NCBI GenBank assembly: GCA_027083485.1
Contig: JALWOO010000026.1
Span: 1-9,510, forward strand
DNA: 9,510 nt
Direction: 5' to 3'
DNA from: Amylibacter sp.
GTDB taxonomy: Bacteria; Pseudomonadota; Alphaproteobacteria; Rhodobacterales; Rhodobacteraceae
Shown here: positions 6,181 to 9,510 of the stretch, piece by piece
Numbering within the stretch: the stretch's first letter is position 1
Layout: every line of letters starts with the position of its first letter
Position numbers and translations under genes: made by a program
The notes under the pieces: generated by a model
Databases searched by the model: none
Told to the model about the DNA's origin: nothing
The model's input: the letters and a program-made list of their open reading frames with translations, nothing else

Positions 6181-7365
6181 TTAACGATATTTGACCGTGG
6201 TCATTTTACCGTCTTTAATCACCACCTGACGATAATTACCGGCGGATTCACCGGGTTCAATCATCTCGACAGCAGAGGCCCCGACATAATCGACCTCCCC
6301 GCCATCGGCCAGAATTTTCAAGGCTTTGGCCAATTCACCCGGATAGATTTTCACCCCCGGCGCATTGGCAACATCCATCACCTTATGCTTGAATTTTGCC
6401 GAATCCGACGATCCCGCCGCCTGCATTGCCAACAGGATCAGCGCAGCCGCATCATAGGATTCCGGCGAAAAGGATGATGTCGCATCAAACGCATCCCCGA
6501 CCAGCGCCGCATATTTCGCCGCCCCCGGGCTATCCGTGCCCGGATGTTGGCCAGATGATCCTTCAACTTCGGTGCCAAAGTTTTTCTCCAGCGCTTCGCC
6601 CATCATACCGGCAGGAAAATGGAACATGTCAAACGCCCCCAGATCAAGCGCCGCGCGCACAACGCCGGAACCGCCCTGATCCACATAACCGACAACCACC
6701 AAACGGTCGCCCCCCGCCGCGCCAAGTGCGCCGACTTCGGCGGAATAATCCGGTTTGCCATCCTCATGCGCCGCAGACAGGGTGATTTTGCCGCCGCGTT
6801 CCTCGTAGGATTTCTGGAATGTATCGGCCAACCCCTTGCCATAATCGTTGTTGGTATAGGTCAGCGCCACAGACGTCACGCCCTCTTCCAACAGGATTTC
6901 CGACATCACCACGCCTTCACGCGCGCCCGACGGGGCGGTACGGAAAAACAAACCGTTGTCCTCTTGCGCCGACAACCCGGGCGAAGTCGCCGAAGGTGAA
7001 ATCATCACGATCCCGTTGGGCAAGGCCACATTTGACAGGATCGCACCGGTAACGCCGGAACAATCCCCGCCAAGGATCGCCTTGACCCCGTCAGATGTGA
7101 CCAGCCGCTCTGCCGCCGCTGTGGCCGCGTTTGAATCGATACAGGTGGAATCCCCGCGCACAGGTGTCACCGTGGCCCCGCCCAACAACAAACCGCTGTC
7201 GGACACTTCCTTCATCGCCAGCTCGCCACCGGCCGCCATCGCCGGAATCATGGATTCCACCGGACCGGTAAAGCCCAGCACCACGCCGATCTTGATTTCT
7301 TCTGATGCAACCGCCGTTGCCGCCAAAAGCGCCGATGCGGCGCAGGTATAAAACAGCTTTTTCAT
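6181..7365 (-). CDS. Periplasmic branched-chain amino acid-type ABC substrate-binding protein (LivJ/LivK-like)
   Basis: This 394-residue secreted type I periplasmic binding protein (Peripla_BP_6 fold) starts with a signal peptide MKKLFYTCAASALLAATAVA, likely cut just before or after S21. The mature start, EEIKIGVVLGFTGP, is the classic first strand of the LIV family. SPSATSPGLS (123-132) corresponds to the ligand-contacting serine/threonine loop of LIV proteins. C75 and C102 probably form the disulfide seen in the N-terminal lobe of LivJ. The lobe crossing near YVDQGGSG (227-234) and the C-terminal VVIKDGKMTTVKYR are also family-like. GGGGAGG five bases before the ATG fixes the start. Its own terminator follows at once and no livHMGF genes are in the window, so it may feed a transporter encoded elsewhere. 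Ligand: probably an aliphatic amino acid, but related proteins bind amides, urea or aromatic acids. Confidence 0.9.
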   Translation of the reverse strand: MKKLFYTCAASALLAATAVASEEIKIGVVLGFTGPVESMIPAMAAGGELAMKEVSDSGLLLGGATVTPVRGDSTCIDSNAATAAAERLVTSDGVKAILGGDCSGVTGAILSNVALPNGIVMISPSATSPGLSAQEDNGLFFRTAPSGAREGVVMSEILLEEGVTSVALTYTNNDYGKGLADTFQKSYEERGGKITLSAAHEDGKPDYSAEVGALGAAGGDRLVVVGYVDQGGSGVVRAALDLGAFDMFHFPAGMMGEALEKNFGTEVEGSSGQHPGTDSPGAAKYAALVGDAFDATSSFSPESYDAAALILLAMQAAGSSDSAKFKHKVMDVANAPGVKIYPGELAKALKILADGGEVDYVGASAVEMIEPGESAGNYRQVVIKDGKMTTVKYR

Positions 7366-7555
7366 GTAATCCTCCCCTGATTGAAAAGCTCCATTTGAGA
7401 GCGAAGCCTATGATTCACTCAACCAAAAAGAAAGGGGGTAAATTCCAACACAACTATTCGTGAAAAATCTCCAATCTTATGACTTTGCACTTGTAATATT
7501 CAATACAGTTATCAATTAATAACTTAACAATTGTCAAATCGAAAAGGATAGCACA
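7366..7555. promoter_or_regulatory. AT-rich divergent promoter region
   Basis: These 190 bases separate two divergent genes and become markedly AT-rich from about 7470 to 7540. Promoters in both directions are expected. On the plus strand TTGTAA (7491-7496) and AT-rich hexamers near 7514-7521 are possible, but spacing and matches are poor. I could not identify a convincing -35/-10 pair or a clear operator palindrome on either strand. Confidence 0.4.
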
Positions 7556-7963
7556 ATGGACAAGAAATACGGAAAACTGAATATACAAACAGGCCTATGG
7601 GTCATGGCTGGATTTATGGTCTATGGATTTATTCTGATCTATCTGCGTGACTTTGCCCCCGGCAAAGAGACCTGGATTGCCTCCAGCACCAATGGTCCCC
7701 ACTTTGAGGCCAAGCTCGCCCATGTTCACGGCAACCTGTTTTCGCTGCTCAATATCGTGTTCGGGCTGGTGTTATTGAATGTGTCTATCCCGCAAAGCTA
7801 TGCCAAAATCGGCTCGTGGCTGGCGATTGGGGGATTGTTGATGCCAATTGGCATCCTGTCGGAATTGTATCTGGGTCTGCCACCGCTGCTAGTTGTTGTG
7901 GGCGGCATTTCGATCCTGCTGGCAACTGTGGTTCTGGCGCTCGGTATCAGCAAAGGGCAATAA
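7556..7963 (+). CDS. Four-helix membrane protein, unrecognised family (AHVHG motif)
   Basis: This 135-residue integral membrane protein has four hydrophobic segments at about 13-30, 60-77, 84-105 and 108-131 and no signal peptide. A soluble stretch after helix 1 (DFAPGKETWIASSTNGPHFEAK, 32-53) leads into LAHVHGNLFSLLN (54-66). There two histidines, H56 and H58, sit at the membrane edge, a plausible metal or heme site. The ATG at 7556 has AAAGGA nine bases upstream, and ordered hydrophobic spacing supports a real gene. I do not recognise the family with confidence. Helix layout and the AHxxG...LN motif recall styrene oxide isomerase-type heme proteins, but this is by memory only. It is divergent from the binding-protein gene and convergent with trpB, so it is probably monocistronic. 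Confidence 0.75.
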   Translation: MDKKYGKLNIQTGLWVMAGFMVYGFILIYLRDFAPGKETWIASSTNGPHFEAKLAHVHGNLFSLLNIVFGLVLLNVSIPQSYAKIGSWLAIGGLLMPIGILSELYLGLPPLLVVVGGISILLATVVLALGISKGQ

Positions 7964-7973
7964 CAAACGGCAC

Positions 7974-8004
7974 AAAAAATCCGTGCCCTTCGCAGGGCAC
8001 GGAT
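7974..8004 (-). terminator. Intrinsic terminator downstream of trpB
   Basis: A perfect 11-bp stem (arms 7979-7989 and 7994-8004) with loop TCGC is followed on the minus strand by a T-run (7979-7974). It lies 65 bases after the trpB stop. On the plus strand no T-run follows, so it is a poorer terminator for the membrane-protein gene ending at 7963, though the hairpin could still protect that mRNA. Confidence 0.85.
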
Positions 8005-8068
8005 CCATAAATTCAACCGCCATCGCGCGCAAGCGCTCAGGGGCGTGGCGCGTCAGCACCTCCTTTAA

Positions 8069-9298
8069 TCAGGCCTCGGTCATATCCCAGCCGAGCGCCT
8101 TGGCGACGGTGAAAATATCCTTGTCACCGCGACCACACATATTCATCACCAGCAAATGATCCTTGGGCAGGGTCGGTGCCAGCTTGCGCACATGCGCCAG
8201 CGCGTGGCTCGGTTCAAGCGCCGGAATAATGCCTTCGGTACGGCAAGAGAACTGGAACGCGTCCAGCGCCTCCACATCGGTCACCGACACGTATTCAGCG
8301 CGGCCAATATCGTGCAGCCAGCTGTGTTCCGGCCCGATACCCGGATAATCCAGACCGGCAGAGATCGAGAACCCCTCCAGAATTTGCCCGTTGTCATCCT
8401 GCAACAGATAGGTACGGTTGCCATGCAGCACCCCCGGTCGCCCGCCGGTCAATGATGCGCAATGCTCCATGCGGTCATCCACGCCCTTGCCGCCGGCCTC
8501 GACCCCGATAATGCGCACGCTTGGGTCATCCAGAAACGGGAAAAACAGGCCCATAGCATTAGAGCCGCCGCCAATACAGGCGACCACGGAATCGGGCAAA
8601 CGGCCCTCGGCCTCCAGCATCTGCTGTTTGGTTTCCTTGCCGATAATGGCCTGAAAATCGCGCACCATTGCCGGATAGGGGTGTGGGCCAGCCACAGTAC
8701 CGATGCAATAGAACGTGTTGTCCACATTGGTTACCCAGTCGCGCATAGCGTCATTCATCGCGTCCTTGAGCGTGCCCCGACCGGATGTCACGGCGTTGAC
8801 CTCAGCCCCCAGCAATTTCATTCGGAACACATTCGGCGCCTGACGTTCCACATCATGGGCTCCCATAAAGATCACGCACTCCAACCCGAATTTCGCACAA
8901 ACCGTGGCCGTGGCCACCCCGTGCTGACCGGCACCGGTTTCCGCGATGATCCGCGTCTTGCCCATGCGCCGCGCCAGCAGGATTTGCCCCAGCACGTTGT
9001 TGATCTTATGGGCACCGGTATGGTTCAGCTCGTCCCGTTTGAAATAGACCTTGGCCCCGCCCAGCTCCTCGGTCACGCGCGGCGCGAAATACAGCGGTGA
9101 CGGGCGGCCAACGTAATGCTTCCACAGGTCATCCATTTCAGCCCAGAACGACGGATCATTCTTGGCTTTTTCATACTCTGCTTCCAGATCGAGGATCAGC
9201 GGCATCAGGGTTTCGGACACAAAACGCCCGCCAAAATTGCCAAAACGGCCGTCCTCGTCAGGACCACTCTTGAATGAGTTGAGCATATCTGATGCCAT
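8069..9298 (-). CDS. trpB: Tryptophan synthase beta subunit
   Basis: TrpB catalyses the PLP-dependent joining of indole and L-serine to L-tryptophan in a cytoplasmic alpha2-beta2 complex. The 409 residues match the usual length. All hallmarks are present: [15 protein letters not shown] (17-31) at the N-terminus, HTGAHKINN with the PLP lysine K98, catalytic E120 in AETGAGQHG, the phosphate-binding loop GGGSNAMG (243-250), and the C-terminal NMCGRGDKD. The ATG at 9298 overlaps the trpF stop by one base (TAATG), and GGAG lies seven bases upstream within the trpF end, so the two are translationally coupled. A strong terminator follows and no trpA is found downstream, so the alpha subunit must be encoded elsewhere. 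Confidence 0.98.
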   Translation of the reverse strand: MASDMLNSFKSGPDEDGRFGNFGGRFVSETLMPLILDLEAEYEKAKNDPSFWAEMDDLWKHYVGRPSPLYFAPRVTEELGGAKVYFKRDELNHTGAHKINNVLGQILLARRMGKTRIIAETGAGQHGVATATVCAKFGLECVIFMGAHDVERQAPNVFRMKLLGAEVNAVTSGRGTLKDAMNDAMRDWVTNVDNTFYCIGTVAGPHPYPAMVRDFQAIIGKETKQQMLEAEGRLPDSVVACIGGGSNAMGLFFPFLDDPSVRIIGVEAGGKGVDDRMEHCASLTGGRPGVLHGNRTYLLQDDNGQILEGFSISAGLDYPGIGPEHSWLHDIGRAEYVSVTDVEALDAFQFSCRTEGIIPALEPSHALAHVRKLAPTLPKDHLLVMNMCGRGDKDIFTVAKALGWDMTEA

Positions 9299-9510
9299 TA
9301 TTTCTCTCCACTGGCGGCGCGCAGGAATGCCGCGATTTTATCGTTGTCTTTAGTGCCGGGGGCGCTTTCAACGCCGGAACTTACGTCCACTTGCGTAGCC
9401 CCCGTCAGATGCACCGCTTGTGCCACGTTTTCAGGCGTAAGACCACCCGCCAACATCCAGGGAACCGCCCATTTGCGCCCGGCGATCAAGCGCCAGTCAA
9501 AGGCCAGACC
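9298..9510 (-). CDS. trpF: Phosphoribosylanthranilate isomerase, C-terminal part (gene runs off the right edge)
   Basis: The last 70 codons of a (beta/alpha)8-barrel enzyme that converts N-(5-phosphoribosyl)anthranilate to its 1-deoxyribulose form in tryptophan synthesis. Visible marks are [13 protein letters not shown], the phosphate-binding GGL loop at strand 7, and [16 protein letters not shown], the strand 8 motif that closes the active site. It ends in [13 protein letters not shown] at a TAA that shares its last base with the trpB ATG. About two thirds of the protein lies beyond the window. Confidence 0.95.
   Translation of the reverse strand, partial: GLAFDWRLIAGRKWAVPWMLAGGLTPENVAQAVHLTGATQVDVSSGVESAPGTKDNDKIAAFLRAASGEK

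Noticed and set aside
6079..6195. Plus-strand open frame of about 38 codons starting MNSPEPAAPE
   Set aside because: No ribosome site, and it reads through the GC-rich terminator hairpin of the opposite-strand gene.
8462..9100. Open plus-strand frame of 212 codons inside trpB
   Set aside because: Antisense to a fully conserved trpB and without recognisable protein features.

Overview
This 9.5-kb window looks like ordinary chromosome of an alphaproteobacterium, most likely a marine Rhodobacterales (Roseobacter-group) member. That placement is inferred from three things: a TRAP solute transporter, a class IV aminotransferase of the type I associate with that order, and the adjacent trpF-trpB pair. 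I see no phage, plasmid, CRISPR or toxin-antitoxin content, and no multi-gene system that looks undescribed.

Left third (1-4289): a catabolic TRAP cassette on the minus strand. In transcription order it is dctP (periplasmic solute receptor), dctQ (small permease), dctM (large permease) and a carbon-carbon lyase of the isocitrate lyase/PEP mutase superfamily that runs off the left edge. A MarR-family regulator is transcribed divergently on the plus strand. The shared promoter region holds a perfect 14-bp palindrome abutting the -35 box of dctP, so local substrate-responsive control is likely. A strong hairpin with a T-tract between dctP and dctQ probably lets the receptor be made in excess over the permease. 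dctP appears to start at TTG.

Middle (4290-6180): marR converges with a branched-chain-type aminotransferase. The gap holds a probable bidirectional terminator and a nested inverted repeat of about 100 bp, flanked by TA, that looks like a MITE or dispersed palindromic element. Upstream of the aminotransferase are an operator-like palindrome and a small AhpD-like carboxymuconolactone decarboxylase family protein.

Right (6181-9510): a periplasmic branched-chain amino acid-type binding protein followed directly by its own terminator, with no permease or ATPase genes in the window. It is divergent from a four-helix membrane protein of unrecognised family carrying an AHVHG motif, with some resemblance to styrene oxide isomerase-type proteins. 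Last are trpB and the end of trpF, joined by a one-base overlap and closed by an 11-bp-stem terminator, so trpA is not in this transcript. None of the intergenic gaps exceeds 300 bases.
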